Shown here: positions 9,499 through 17,980 of the stretch, in pieces
How the letters are laid out: every line of letters starts with the position of its first letter
How positions within the stretch are numbered: position 1 is the first letter of the stretch
Assembly (NCBI RefSeq): GCF_007858445.1
Contig: NZ_VIGV01000002.1
Location: 620,001-684,000, forward strand
Direction: 5' to 3'
DNA from: Tsukamurella sputi
GTDB taxonomy: Bacteria; Actinomycetota; Actinomycetes; Mycobacteriales; Mycobacteriaceae
Length of the DNA: 64,000 bases
Notes under the pieces: generated by a model
The model's input: the letters and a program-made list of their open reading frames with translations, nothing else
The model's database searches: none
Told to the model about the DNA's origin: nothing
Translations under genes and position numbers: made by a program

Positions 9499-10056
9499 TC
9501 ACGAGGACGTCGGGATCCAGTAGTGACAGAGCGGTTCGAGGAAGTCGTGCTCGATCGCGTAGTCGTCGACGGGGCGGATCCGGGTGAGGACGCCGCCCGC
9601 CGATTCGGCGGTGCGACGCGAGCCGGTATTGCTCTCGTCGCAGGTGACGAGGACCTCGGTCACCCCGATCTCACCCGCGCGCCGGACCACCTCGCGCAGC
9701 GCTGCCGAGGCGACGCCCTGCCTCCGCGCCGAGGGCCGCACATGGTAGCCGATGTGGCCGCCCAGCTCGGCGAGCAGGTCGTTCAGCACGTGCCGCAACT
9801 GGATCCCGCCGAGATACCGATCGCCGCGCACGATCCACCAGGTGGTCGCGGGCACGAGGTCGCCGGCCCGATCCGCCGTGGTCATCGCGGTGAGTCGTTC
9901 CACCCAGGTCTCGAAGCCGGACGGCGTCCCCAGATCGAGGTCGCGCGCCGCTGGGCGGCCCGCCCCGGGGTGGTGGGTCACCCCGCCCCACTCCGCGGCG
10001 TTGCGCATCCACTCGTCGTGCCAGGCGACGTCCGGCGCAATCAACTCGATGGTCAT
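9499..10056 (-). CDS. GNAT-family N-acetyltransferase (RimJ/RimL-like)
   Basis: A 185-residue acetyltransferase. The central strand [22 protein letters not shown] contains the acetyl-CoA pyrophosphate loop (RRQGVA), followed by [19 protein letters not shown] typical of the Acetyltransf_3 group. An N-terminal helix with [14 protein letters not shown] precedes it. The substrate is unknown. The gene stands alone between map and the penicillin-binding lipoprotein gene, all on the minus strand; no clear Shine-Dalgarno or TANNNT box precedes the ATG. Confidence 0.82.
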   Translation of the reverse strand: MTIELIAPDVAWHDEWMRNAAEWGGVTHHPGAGRPAARDLDLGTPSGFETWVERLTAMTTADRAGDLVPATTWWIVRGDRYLGGIQLRHVLNDLLAELGGHIGYHVRPSARRQGVASAALREVVRRAGEIGVTEVLVTCDESNTGSRRTAESAGGVLTRIRPVDDYAIEHDFLEPLCHYWIPTSS

Positions 10057-10124
10057 GCGAACGAGGGTCCCGCGGGCTCATCGGCTCCGCAAACGAATTA
10101 CCGAGCCCCGCATCGCCGGCCGTG

Positions 10125-10192
10125 TTCCCGCGGGGACTTCTGACACATCATCGGGTTGCAACCCGATGATCGGTGAAAATCTCCCGCGGGAA
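10125..10192. repeat. Nested palindrome: 24-bp perfect inverted repeat inside 10-bp inverted arms
   Basis: Positions 10147-10170 are a perfect palindrome with 12-nt arms (ATCATCGGGTTG and its complement). It is flanked by TTCCCGCGGG (10125-10134) and its inverse CCCGCGGGAA (10183-10192), each containing the self-palindromic CCCGCGGG. The element lies in the 169-bp gap upstream of the GNAT gene and downstream of the penicillin-binding lipoprotein gene. It could be a terminator for the latter, a dimeric-repressor operator, or a mobile palindromic element. Confidence 0.7.
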
Positions 10193-10225
10193 GACATCCA
10201 CCGCGGCCAACGCGGGCCGTCGGGC

Positions 10226-12064
10226 TCAGTTCGGGGCGGCGGGGACGGGCGCGTCGAAACGGTCGAAGAACTCCTTGGTCACCGCGACGGCGTTGTCCGA
10301 GCTGCCACCCAGCACGACGAGGGTCGCGAAGGCCAGATCGCCGCGGTAGCCGACGAACCAGGCGTGCGAGCCACCGTCGACCTCCGCCTCTCCGGTCTTG
10401 CCGAGCACGTCCCCCGCGCCGCGAATCAGCTCGGCCGTACCGGACGCGACCACCTCACGCATCATCGCGCGCACACCGTCGGCGGCCTTGGGATCGAGTG
10501 GGGGGCGCTCCCCGTCGACCTTGGTGGGCTTGCCGAGGAGCAGCTGCGGGGTGACAGCCCCGCCGTGCGCGACGGAGGCGACGGCCAACGCCATGGCGAA
10601 CGGGCTGACGAGGACCTCACCCTGGCCGAAGCTGTCCTCCACCTGGTTGACCATGGCCTTGGGCATCGGGTACTGGCCGGAGGAGACCGGCAGGCCGGCG
10701 ATGGCGTAGTCCGGACCGATCCCGAGTTCGGCGGCGGCCGTGGGCAGGGCCTCGGGCCTCAGCTTGGCGCCGAGGAAGGCGAAGCTGGTGTTGCAGGAGC
10801 GGGCGAAGGCGCGCTGCATGGTGACGTCGCCCAGGGCGAAGCGGTTGTAGTTGGGGACCTCGCGCTCGCCGATCGTCAGGGTGCCGGGGCAGGGCACGAT
10901 GGTGTCCGGGGTGGCGATGCCCGCCGAGATGGCCGCCGTGGCGGTGACGATCTTGCCGGTGGACCCCGGCGGGTACAGGCCGGAGGTGGCGAGCGAGCCG
11001 AGCTTGTCGGCCTCCGGATTCTGCGCGACGGCGAGCACGTTACCGGTGGACGGCTGGATCACGACCATCATCGACTGCCGGTCCCGACGGGTGTTCACGG
11101 CGGCCTGCGCCGCGGCCTGCGCGATCGGCGAGATGCTCACGGACACGGCCGGTGCCGTCTGCGGCGCGGTGGACGAGAGCGTGGAGACCCGCGCGCCGGT
11201 GTCGGCCTGCGCGATCACCTCCCAGCCGTCCTTGCCCGCGAGATCACCGGTGACGTTCTGCTTGATCGACGACATGAGCGCCGGCGCGAAGGTGCGATCG
11301 GTGGGCACGAGGTCCGCCTGTTCGACGAGGGTGACCCCCGGCAGGGAGGTCACGTCGCCCGCGAGCCTGCGGAGATCGTCCTGGTTCACCGACGCGACGG
11401 TGTACGGGGCGCGCAGCGAGGTGGCCTGCTCGGTGATCTGCACCGGGTCGAGTCCCGGGAGGATGGGTTGGAGCGCCCGGGAGAGCTGACCGGCGACGTC
11501 GAGCACCGTCGTGGGCGCGGTGACCTTGGACGCCTCGAGCCGGATGCGGGTGATCACGCCGGGCACCAGCACCGAGCCGCCCGCCGCCGAGTTCACCGGC
11601 GCCTTGGCCGCCGGCATCGCGCGCAGCACCATGGTCTGGTTCGCGCCGAGCCGCGGATGCAGCACCGACGGTGCCCACCGCACCCGCCACTGCCCGTTCT
11701 CCTGGACACCGGTGAGGGAACCGCGGTAGTCCCAGGTGCGGTTCGAACGCCCCTGCTCGGCCGGGAGATCCCAGACGTACTCGTACTCGACCTCACTCGT
11801 GGCGCCGACGGTGCGCACCTGCCCGACCTTGAGCTGGACACCGCGAGCCTGCAGGCCCTCGAACGCGGCCCGCAGGGCCTTCTTCGCGGAGTCGGGCGAG
11901 GTGGTGAGGGCAGCGGCAGCGTCGAAGTCCTTGTCGGCCAGGGCCGCACCGAAGCGCACCGCGAGCGGACCGGGGCCGTTGCTCGGCGCCGACGAGCAGC
12001 CGCCGGCCGCGACCAGCGCCACGAGGGCGATGATCGCGACGGCGCTGCGCATCGGCTTCTTCAC
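10226..12064 (-). CDS. Penicillin-binding lipoprotein (class B transpeptidase)
   Basis: It matches the Rv2864c family of class B PBPs with an N-terminal MecA-like NTF2 domain. A short signal sequence ends in a lipobox VAAGGC (Cys23), giving a lipoprotein anchored outside the membrane. A PBP dimerisation region follows, then a transpeptidase domain with SxxK as STGK (about residue 366), SxN as SCN (about 422) and KTG in GKTGEAEV (about 554), so the active site is complete. Length is 612 residues, close to the 603 of the M. tuberculosis protein. It should cross-link peptidoglycan at septum or pole. Start is GTG, 6 nt after a TACCCT box, with no Shine-Dalgarno. Confidence 0.92.
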   Translation of the reverse strand: MKKPMRSAVAIIALVALVAAGGCSSAPSNGPGPLAVRFGAALADKDFDAAAALTTSPDSAKKALRAAFEGLQARGVQLKVGQVRTVGATSEVEYEYVWDLPAEQGRSNRTWDYRGSLTGVQENGQWRVRWAPSVLHPRLGANQTMVLRAMPAAKAPVNSAAGGSVLVPGVITRIRLEASKVTAPTTVLDVAGQLSRALQPILPGLDPVQITEQATSLRAPYTVASVNQDDLRRLAGDVTSLPGVTLVEQADLVPTDRTFAPALMSSIKQNVTGDLAGKDGWEVIAQADTGARVSTLSSTAPQTAPAVSVSISPIAQAAAQAAVNTRRDRQSMMVVIQPSTGNVLAVAQNPEADKLGSLATSGLYPPGSTGKIVTATAAISAGIATPDTIVPCPGTLTIGEREVPNYNRFALGDVTMQRAFARSCNTSFAFLGAKLRPEALPTAAAELGIGPDYAIAGLPVSSGQYPMPKAMVNQVEDSFGQGEVLVSPFAMALAVASVAHGGAVTPQLLLGKPTKVDGERPPLDPKAADGVRAMMREVVASGTAELIRGAGDVLGKTGEAEVDGGSHAWFVGYRGDLAFATLVVLGGSSDNAVAVTKEFFDRFDAPVPAAPN

Positions 12065-12070
12065 CGGGCC

Positions 12071-12076
12071 AGGGTA
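12071..12076 (-). promoter_or_regulatory. -10 box TACCCT for the penicillin-binding lipoprotein gene
   Basis: Minus-strand TANNNT hexamer ending 6 nt before the GTG at 12064. The sequence between is GGCCCG, which is not a ribosome-binding site, supporting a leaderless start. Confidence 0.6.
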
Positions 12077-12171
12077 TGACGGCGCACCGCCAGTATCCGG
12101 TTGCCGCGCTGAGCTGTGACCGGTGAGACGCAGGTGATCGACCGGGCGGCGGGAGCGTGACACGGGAGGCG

Positions 12172-12903
12172 CTATGTGACCGAGAGGCCACCGTCGACGC
12201 AGAGGTTCTGCCCCGTCACGAAGGCCGAGCCCGGCCCGGCCAGGAAGACGGCGGCCGCCGCGAAATCCGACGGTGCGCCGAGGGTACCGGTGTGCGCGCG
12301 GCGCCGGAAGTACTCGGAGCGTTCGGGATCGTCGAGCACCGCGGTGGTCATCGGCGTCGCGACGAGGCCCGGCGTCAGCGAGTTGACGGTCACGCCGGAC
12401 GGCGCCCAGGCCTCGGACTGCGACCGGGTGAGCCCGGCGATGCCGGCCTTCGCGACGCCGTAGACGCCGCTGTTGCCGAAGGCGCGGTGCGCCTGTGTCG
12501 ACGCGACGTTGATGATCCGGCCCCATCCGCGCGCGGCCATCCGCGGCCCGTAGTGCTGTCCCAGCTGGAAGGGCGCGTCGAGGTTGACCGCGAGGATCTC
12601 GCGGTAGAGCGCGTCGTCGATATCGGCGAGGGGCGGGCGCGGGTTGGTCCCGGCGCAGTTGACCAGGATGTCGACGGTGTCGGTCCGGGCGTCGGCCTGC
12701 GCTATCAGATCGGCCGCGCCGCGGGCCAGGTCCGCGCTCAGCCCGTCGGGCCCGAGCCGCGCACGGTCCCGTCCGGCCCGCAGCACGCGGGCACCGGCAC
12801 CGTCGAGCGCCTCCGCGATCGCCGCGCCGATCCCCGAGCTCGCGCCCGTGACCAGCGCCGTGCGCCCGGTGAGGTCGAACAAGGCCGCGGTCTGACGATC
12901 CAT
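12172..12903 (-). CDS. Short-chain dehydrogenase/reductase
   Basis: A classical 243-residue SDR. The cofactor motif TGASSGIG is at 19-26, NAG-type motif VNCAGT at 81-86, and the catalytic triad is Ser135, Tyr148 and Lys152 (VYGVAKAG). The C-terminal GPGSAFVTGQNLCVDGG block is typical of the gluconate-5-dehydrogenase/FabG-like group. The arginine after the first strand (RAGRDR) suggests NADP(H). The substrate is not identifiable. I placed the start at the ATG at 12903 because a TAGGGT -10 ends 7 nt upstream; an upstream in-frame GTG lies inside that box and cannot be on a transcript made from it. Confidence 0.88.
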   Translation of the reverse strand: MDRQTAALFDLTGRTALVTGASSGIGAAIAEALDGAGARVLRAGRDRARLGPDGLSADLARGAADLIAQADARTDTVDILVNCAGTNPRPPLADIDDALYREILAVNLDAPFQLGQHYGPRMAARGWGRIINVASTQAHRAFGNSGVYGVAKAGIAGLTRSQSEAWAPSGVTVNSLTPGLVATPMTTAVLDDPERSEYFRRRAHTGTLGAPSDFAAAAVFLAGPGSAFVTGQNLCVDGGLSVT

Positions 12904-12910
12904 GGCCGTC

Positions 12911-12916
12911 ACCCTA
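12911..12916 (-). promoter_or_regulatory. -10 box TAGGGT for the SDR gene
   Basis: Minus-strand TANNNT hexamer ending 7 nt before the ATG at 12903. It decides between that ATG and an upstream GTG that overlaps the hexamer. Confidence 0.55.
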
Positions 12917-12940
12917 CGGAACGCGCGCTCGTGCGATCAC

Positions 12941-13417
12941 TCAGCTGAGGACGTAGCCGAGCCAGATCGCGATCGCGCAGAGGGCGCCGGCCAGTTCGAT
13001 GAGGATCAGCAGGCCCGCGGCCCTGGTGGCGGCGAGTGCCGCCCGCCAGCCGGCCCGTGCGTCGCGCAAGCGGATCGCCTCGGCGGCGAAGGTGCCGGCG
13101 ATGAAACCGATGAGCAGGCCGATCACGGGGATCACGAAGAAGCCCACGATGCCGGCGATCCCGCCGACGACGAGGGACCACTTCCCCACGCCGGCCCGGG
13201 CCATCGTGCGGCCGCCGACCAGGTACTTCACACCCCAGGCCAGCACCATCGCCGCCAGCGCGGCGGCGAAGACCCACCACGCGGTGCCACCCGTGCCGAT
13301 CGCCCAGATCAGGATGCCGAGCGCCACCAGCGACGATCCTGGAAGGAGAGGTACCACGATCCCCAGCAGGCCGATCACCATCACCGCGACGACCGCCACG
13401 TACCCCCCTGTGTTCAC
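12941..13417 (-). CDS. DUF456 family membrane protein
   Basis: A 158-residue very hydrophobic protein with about four to five transmembrane helices. The VGLLGIVVPLLPGSSLVALG-like N-terminal stretch and the central VGFFVIPVIGLLIGF with AAEAIRLRDARAGWRAALAA match the DUF456 pattern of glycine-rich membrane proteins. Function of the family is unknown. The GTG start follows the stop of the upstream DUF4081-GNAT gene by 6 bp, indicating an operon. A single polar segment around GRTMARAGVGKW separates the helices. Confidence 0.8.
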   Translation of the reverse strand: MNTGGYVAVVAVMVIGLLGIVVPLLPGSSLVALGILIWAIGTGGTAWWVFAAALAAMVLAWGVKYLVGGRTMARAGVGKWSLVVGGIAGIVGFFVIPVIGLLIGFIAGTFAAEAIRLRDARAGWRAALAATRAAGLLILIELAGALCAIAIWLGYVLS

Positions 13418-13423
13418 GAGGTA

Positions 13424-14257
13424 TCAGGTAAGCAGAACGGTGGCGAACGTCGCCACTTGGCGGAAGCCGACGCGTTCGTACGCGCGGCGCGCTGCGACGT
13501 TGAAGCTGTTGACGTACAGGCTCGGGAGGCGCCCCGAACGGAGCACCGACTCGGCCACCGCCGCGGTACCGGCGCCGCCGAGTCCCTGCCCACGCAGGTC
13601 CGGCCGCACCCACACGCCCTGGATCTGCCCGACGGTCCGCGACACGGCTCCGACCTCGGCCTTGAAGGCGACCTCGGCACCGTCGAACAGGACGAACGCG
13701 CGGCCGGCGAGGATCGTGTTGGCCACCCGCCTGCGGTACGCGCGGCCCCCGTCGGCGCCGCACGGGTCGATCCCCACCTCGGAGGTGAACATCGCGATCG
13801 AGGCGTCGAGGTACCGGTCGAGCTCGGCCAGCCGCGCGGGACGGACACCGGCGTGCGCGAACGGCGAAGACTCGCTCATGGTCATCAGCGGCTGATCGGG
13901 CCGGACCTCGCGGGCCGGACCCCACGATCCTTCGAGCGCCTCCCACAGCGGGAGGACCATGTCGGCCCTGCCGACCACCGAGGCCGCGGTGCGGTGCGCG
14001 CGACCGGCGCGGCCCGCGAAGTAGCGCATGTCATCGAGGTCGCCGCGCAGCGGCATGAGGTTCGCGCCGGAGAAGCACAGCGACCCGCCGACGTCGCGAT
14101 GGGTCCACAGCTCGCCTCCGAGGCGTCCGGGCTCGGTGCCGCACTCCTGGACGCGGCCCGCGACCATGCACGCGGCGACGGGGTCGGCGTCGAGGACGTC
14201 GAGCACCTTGGGCAGGTCCCGTGGCGGGACGGGCCGCTCGTGCAGCATCCTCAGCAC
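13424..14257 (-). CDS. DUF4081-GNAT acetyltransferase (Rv2867c-like)
   Basis: A 277-residue protein with an N-terminal DUF4081 region (to about residue 125) and a C-terminal GNAT domain, the same layout as M. tuberculosis Rv2867c. The acetyl-CoA loop is VRPDLRGQGLGGAG, and YVNSFNVAARRAYERVGF is the usual GNAT C-terminal signature. It lies between ispG and DUF456 on the minus strand. The GTG at 14257 has a GAGGAGG Shine-Dalgarno 5 nt upstream, preferred over an internal ATG three codons later. Substrate unknown; co-location with ispG and rip1 is conserved in the mycobacterial order. Confidence 0.87.
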   Translation of the reverse strand: MLRMLHERPVPPRDLPKVLDVLDADPVAACMVAGRVQECGTEPGRLGGELWTHRDVGGSLCFSGANLMPLRGDLDDMRYFAGRAGRAHRTAASVVGRADMVLPLWEALEGSWGPAREVRPDQPLMTMSESSPFAHAGVRPARLAELDRYLDASIAMFTSEVGIDPCGADGGRAYRRRVANTILAGRAFVLFDGAEVAFKAEVGAVSRTVGQIQGVWVRPDLRGQGLGGAGTAAVAESVLRSGRLPSLYVNSFNVAARRAYERVGFRQVATFATVLLT

Positions 14258-14302
14258 CGACGCCTCCTCACCCTGACACGGCCCGCGAACGCGGCGGGCC
14301 GG

Positions 14303-15451
14303 CTACGACACCGTGACGACCGGTGTCCCGCTTTCACTATCCCCCGACTCCTCCGCGATGCGCAGGGCTTCCTCGATGAGCGTCTCGACGATCTTGGACT
14401 CGGGGACCGTCTTGATGACCTCGCCCTTGACGAAGATCTGTCCCTTGCCGTTACCGGAGGCGACGCCCAGATCGGCCTCGCGTGCCTCGCCGGGGCCGTT
14501 GACCACGCAGCCCATGACGGCGACGCGCAGCGGAACCTCCATGCCCTCGAGGCCGGCGGTGACCTCGTTGGCGAGCTTGTAGACGTCGACCTGCGCGCGG
14601 CCGCACGACGGGCAGGAGACGATCTCCAGCTTGCGGGGCCGGAGGTTCAGCGACTGCAGGATCGCATCGCCCACCTTGATCTCCTCGGCCGGCGGCGCCG
14701 ACAGCGAGACGCGGATGGTGTCGCCGATGCCCTCGGCGAGCAGCGCACCGAAGGCGACGGAGCTCTTGATAGTGCCCTGGAACGCGGGCCCGGCCTCGGT
14801 CACGCCGAGGTGCAGCGGGTAATCGCACTGCGCGGCGAGCTGGCGGTAGGCCTCGACCATGATCACCGGGTCGTTGTGCTTGACGGAGATCTTGATGTCG
14901 CCGAAGCCGTGCTCCTCGAACAGCGACGCCTCCCACAGCGCGGACTCGACGAGGGCCTCGGGGGTGGCCTTGCCGTACTTCTCCATGAGTCGCTTGTCGA
15001 GCGAGCCCGCGTTGACGCCGATGCGGATCGGGATGCCCGCGGCGCCGGCGGCCTTCGCGACCTCGCCCACGCGGCCGTCGAACTCCTTGATGTTGCCGGG
15101 ATTCACGCGCACCGCGGCGCAGCCGGCATCGATCGCGGCGAAGATGTACTTCGGCTGGAAGTGGATGTCGGCGATCACCGGGATGTTCGCCTTCTTGGCG
15201 ATGATCGGCAGCGCATCGGCGTCCTCCTGCCGGGGGCAGGCGACGCGCACGATGTCGCAGCCCGAGGCGGTGAGCTCGGCGATCTGCTGCAGGGTGGCGT
15301 TCACGTCGTGCGTCTTGGTGGTGCACATGGACTGCACCGAGATGGGGCTGTCGCTGCCCACGCCGACACCGCCCACGCTGAGCTGACGGGTCTTGCGGCG
15401 CGGAGCCAGAACGGGGACCGGGGCTGCCGGCATTCCCAAACCTACGGACAT
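14303..15451 (-). CDS. ispG: 4-hydroxy-3-methylbut-2-enyl diphosphate synthase (flavodoxin/ferredoxin)
   Basis: IspG (GcpE) carries out the penultimate step of the MEP isoprenoid pathway, converting MEcPP to HMBPP with a [4Fe-4S] cluster. The N-terminal TIM barrel shows [25 protein letters not shown] and RVNPGNIK; the C-terminal cluster domain has CPSCGR and [17 protein letters not shown], supplying the three Cys ligands and the Glu. At 382 residues it is the normal short bacterial form. The ATG at 15451 has GGAGAAG about 6 nt upstream; the frame is open further but no better start exists. It is 17 bp downstream of rip1 and in the same run as dxr. Confidence 0.96.
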   Translation of the reverse strand: MSVGLGMPAAPVPVLAPRRKTRQLSVGGVGVGSDSPISVQSMCTTKTHDVNATLQQIAELTASGCDIVRVACPRQEDADALPIIAKKANIPVIADIHFQPKYIFAAIDAGCAAVRVNPGNIKEFDGRVGEVAKAAGAAGIPIRIGVNAGSLDKRLMEKYGKATPEALVESALWEASLFEEHGFGDIKISVKHNDPVIMVEAYRQLAAQCDYPLHLGVTEAGPAFQGTIKSSVAFGALLAEGIGDTIRVSLSAPPAEEIKVGDAILQSLNLRPRKLEIVSCPSCGRAQVDVYKLANEVTAGLEGMEVPLRVAVMGCVVNGPGEAREADLGVASGNGKGQIFVKGEVIKTVPESKIVETLIEEALRIAEESGDSESGTPVVTVS

Positions 15452-15468
15452 GTGCTGCTTCTCCGGTT

Positions 15469-16713
15469 TCAGTTGAAGAGCTTGATCGGATTGACGATGT
15501 CGGCGGTGAGGACGAGCAGCATGTACCCGCCCGCCAGCGCCAGCACCACGTACGTGAGCGGCGCGAGTTTCATGTAGTCGACGGGGCCGCCCTTGCGCCC
15601 GGTGACCAGGTCGCGCAGCTTCTCGAAGATCACGACCGCCATGTGGCCACCGTCGAAGGGCGGCACCGGCAGCAGGTTGATCAGGCCGAGCATGAGGTTG
15701 AGGCCGGCGAGGAGCAGGAAGAAGACGCTCCACATGTCACGCTCGGCGACCTCGCCGCCGATCATCGACGCGCCGACCAGCGACTGCGGGGTGTCGAGTC
15801 CGCGCTCCTCGCCCTTGATCGCGCCGATCAGGGCGGGGATCTTCTGCGGTAGCTGACCGATCGCGACGATCGTCTTGTGACCCAGGTCCATCGTGAACGC
15901 CGCGGTGCCGCCGACGGCGGTGATCGGGTTGTAGTGGTCGACCACGCCGAGCGTGCCGACGCTGATGCCGATGGTGGGACCGGAGACCTCGACGAGGTCC
16001 TTCCCGTCGGCGGAGGGCCGCCACTTCTTACTGGTCACCGGGTCGATGACCACGGTGCGCTGCTGCCCGTCGCGCTCGATGCCGAGCGTGATGGCCCCCG
16101 TCGAGGATTGCAGGGCGTTGAAGACGGTATCGGCGTCGACCGCGGTGCCGTTGACCGAGGCGATCACGTCGCCGCGCTGCAGGCCCGCCTGCGCGGCGGG
16201 GCTCGGACGACACTCACCCACCGGGCGGCTCGGCTGCTCCTTGGTGGGCTTGGTGGTGGCGTCCGCGACGCAGCCGGTCGCGGCGACCGCGGCCCGCGGC
16301 GGCGTGTCGATCGCGGGCAGCCCGGCCGTCACGGCGACGCCGTAGATCAGCAACGCACCGAGGATGAAGTTCATCCCCGGGCCCGCGAACAGCACGAACA
16401 GCCGCTTCCACGCGGCCTGCTTGTACATCGCCTTCTCCTGCTCGACGGGCGTCTTCAGCTCGTCGAGCAAGGTCATACCGGCGATGTCGCAGAAGCCGCC
16501 CAGCGGCAGGGCCTTGACGCCGTATTCGATCCCGTCGTCTCCCTCGGGCCCCTTCTTCCCCCGGGTCGACCACACAGTGGGCCCGAAGCCGACGAAGTAG
16601 CGCCGGACCTTCATCCCGGTGGCCTGCGCCGCCCACATGTGCCCGCACTCGTGCCACGCGATCGACGCGAGGATGCACAGCGCGAACGCCGCGATACCCA
16701 GTGCGTACATCAT
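15469..16713 (-). CDS. rip1: Site-2 intramembrane metalloprotease Rip1 (RseP family)
   Basis: A 414-residue membrane protease that cleaves anti-sigma factors and other single-pass proteins within the membrane. The zinc motif HECGH is at 21-25 in the first helix, the third ligand lies in [11 protein letters not shown] near residue 345, and a PDZ domain with [15 protein letters not shown] sits between. It matches Rv2869c, which in mycobacteria regulates several sigma-factor pathways and envelope lipids. The start is one of two adjacent ATGs; a TATTCT box 7 nt before the first (16713) suggests an internal, leaderless promoter just after dxr. It sits between the two isoprenoid genes dxr and ispG. 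Confidence 0.95.
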   Translation of the reverse strand: MMYALGIAAFALCILASIAWHECGHMWAAQATGMKVRRYFVGFGPTVWSTRGKKGPEGDDGIEYGVKALPLGGFCDIAGMTLLDELKTPVEQEKAMYKQAAWKRLFVLFAGPGMNFILGALLIYGVAVTAGLPAIDTPPRAAVAATGCVADATTKPTKEQPSRPVGECRPSPAAQAGLQRGDVIASVNGTAVDADTVFNALQSSTGAITLGIERDGQQRTVVIDPVTSKKWRPSADGKDLVEVSGPTIGISVGTLGVVDHYNPITAVGGTAAFTMDLGHKTIVAIGQLPQKIPALIGAIKGEERGLDTPQSLVGASMIGGEVAERDMWSVFFLLLAGLNLMLGLINLLPVPPFDGGHMAVVIFEKLRDLVTGRKGGPVDYMKLAPLTYVVLALAGGYMLLVLTADIVNPIKLFN

Positions 16714-16720
16714 GAGTTCC

Positions 16721-16726
16721 AGAATA
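16721..16726 (-). promoter_or_regulatory. -10 box TATTCT for rip1
   Basis: Minus-strand TANNNT hexamer ending 7 nt before the rip1 ATG, in the 22-bp dxr-rip1 gap. A weak GGA in the spacer could also act as a poor ribosome site on a dxr-rip1 transcript. Confidence 0.5.
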
Positions 16727-16735
16727 CCGGGCCGA

Positions 16736-17878
16736 TCAGACCAGCCCCACCAGCTCGGACGCCCGCCGGCGGGCCCACGCCTCCGCGGCGAGCACGTCCG
16801 CGACGTCGCGCGGCTGCGCCTGCCACTGCGCACCGTCGGAGACGACCTGCGCAACGGTGTCGACGATGGCGAGGAAGGAGGTCCGTCCGTCGAGGAAGGC
16901 CTGCGCGACGACCTCGTTGGCCGCGTTGAAGACGGCGGTCAGGCTGCCCCCGCGGGTGCCGGCGTCGCGGGCGACGGCGATCGCGGGGAACGCCTCGTCG
17001 TCGACGGGCGCGAAGGTCCACGTGTGCGCCTGCGTGAAGTCGCACGCCGCCGAGGCTCCCGGGACGCGATCCGGCCAGCCGAGGGCCAGCGCGATCGGCA
17101 GCTTCATCGACGGCGGCGAGGCCTTCGCGATGGTCGCCCCGTCGACGAAGGTGACCATCGAGTGCACGACCGACTGCCGGTGCACGGTCACGTCGATGCG
17201 GTCGTAGGGCACACCGAACAACAGGTGCGCCTCGATCACCTCGAGCGCCTTGTTCACGAGCGTCGCGGAGTTCAGCGTGATCATCGGCCCCATGGACCAG
17301 GTCGGGTGCTTGCCGGCCTGCTCGGGGGTGACATCGGCCAGCTCGGCACGCGTGCGCCCGAAGAAGGGGCCGCCCGACGCGGTGAGGACGAGCCGGTCCA
17401 CCTCGGCAGCGGTGCCGCCGCGCAGGCACTGGGCGATCGCGGAGTGCTCGGAATCGACGGGCACGATCTGCCCCTCCGCCGCGCGGGCCAGTACCAGCGA
17501 ACCGCCCGCGACCAGGGACTCCTTGTTCGCCAGGGCCAGCCGGGCGCCGCTGTCCAGGGCGGCGAGCGTCGGGCCGAGGCCGAGGCTGCCCACGACGCCG
17601 TTGAGCACCACGTCCGCCTCGACGGTCTCGACGAGGCGCGTCATCGCGTCGGGGCCGGTGAGCGCGCCGTCGAAACCCGCGGCCCAGGACGGATCCGCGA
17701 TGCCGATGCGGGCACCGTCGACGCCGGTGGCACGGGCCTGCCGGGCGAGGAGCTCGGGATTGCCCCCGCCGGCGCCGAGGCCGACCACCTCGAACCTGTC
17801 GGGGTTCTCGGCGATCACCTCCAGGGCCTGAGTGCCGATGGAGCCGGTGCTGCCGAGGATGAGGACGCGGGTGGTCAC
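16736..17878 (-). CDS. dxr: 1-deoxy-D-xylulose-5-phosphate reductoisomerase
   Basis: DXR (IspC) converts DXP to MEP with NADPH, the committed step of the non-mevalonate isoprenoid route. The N-terminal NADPH motif [11 protein letters not shown] is at 7-17, the hinge is LALANKES, and metal/substrate motifs are [16 protein letters not shown] and the loop HPTWSMG. The 380 residues are the usual length. In actinobacteria this supplies decaprenyl phosphate, menaquinone and carotenoids. Start is GTG with TAGGCT 6 nt upstream, implying a leaderless mRNA. It is divergent from the siderophore-interacting fusion gene. Confidence 0.96.
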   Translation of the reverse strand: MTTRVLILGSTGSIGTQALEVIAENPDRFEVVGLGAGGGNPELLARQARATGVDGARIGIADPSWAAGFDGALTGPDAMTRLVETVEADVVLNGVVGSLGLGPTLAALDSGARLALANKESLVAGGSLVLARAAEGQIVPVDSEHSAIAQCLRGGTAAEVDRLVLTASGGPFFGRTRAELADVTPEQAGKHPTWSMGPMITLNSATLVNKALEVIEAHLLFGVPYDRIDVTVHRQSVVHSMVTFVDGATIAKASPPSMKLPIALALGWPDRVPGASAACDFTQAHTWTFAPVDDEAFPAIAVARDAGTRGGSLTAVFNAANEVVAQAFLDGRTSFLAIVDTVAQVVSDGAQWQAQPRDVADVLAAEAWARRRASELVGLV

Positions 17879-17884
17879 TGCGTC

Positions 17885-17890
17885 AGCCTA
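17885..17890 (-). promoter_or_regulatory. -10 box TAGGCT for dxr
   Basis: Minus-strand TANNNT hexamer ending 6 nt before the dxr GTG at 17878, with no Shine-Dalgarno in the spacer. Confidence 0.62.
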
Positions 17891-17941
17891 TCGCCGGGCA
17901 CACCGGCCCGACGGTCCGCTGCCGCGCCGGTTCCGCAGGGC

Positions 17942-17951
17942 AGGCTAGCCT
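17942..17951. promoter_or_regulatory. Palindrome AGGCTAGCCT over a -10 box, possible weak iron-regulator site
   Basis: A perfect 10-bp palindrome lies 29 bp before the siderophore-interacting gene. It contains TAGCCT, a TANNNT -10. The centre matches the core of the DtxR/IdeR operator, but I count only about 11 of 19 matches over the whole box, so iron regulation is a guess based mainly on the downstream gene. Confidence 0.3.
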
Positions 17952-17980
17952 TGCACGAACCGGCGAAAGGGACGTCCACG

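Noticed and set aside
17942-17960. Full IdeR/DtxR iron box before the siderophore reductase fusion
   Set aside because: Only the central palindrome matches (about 11 of 19 by eye), too weak to name as an IdeR site; kept only as a low-confidence palindrome.
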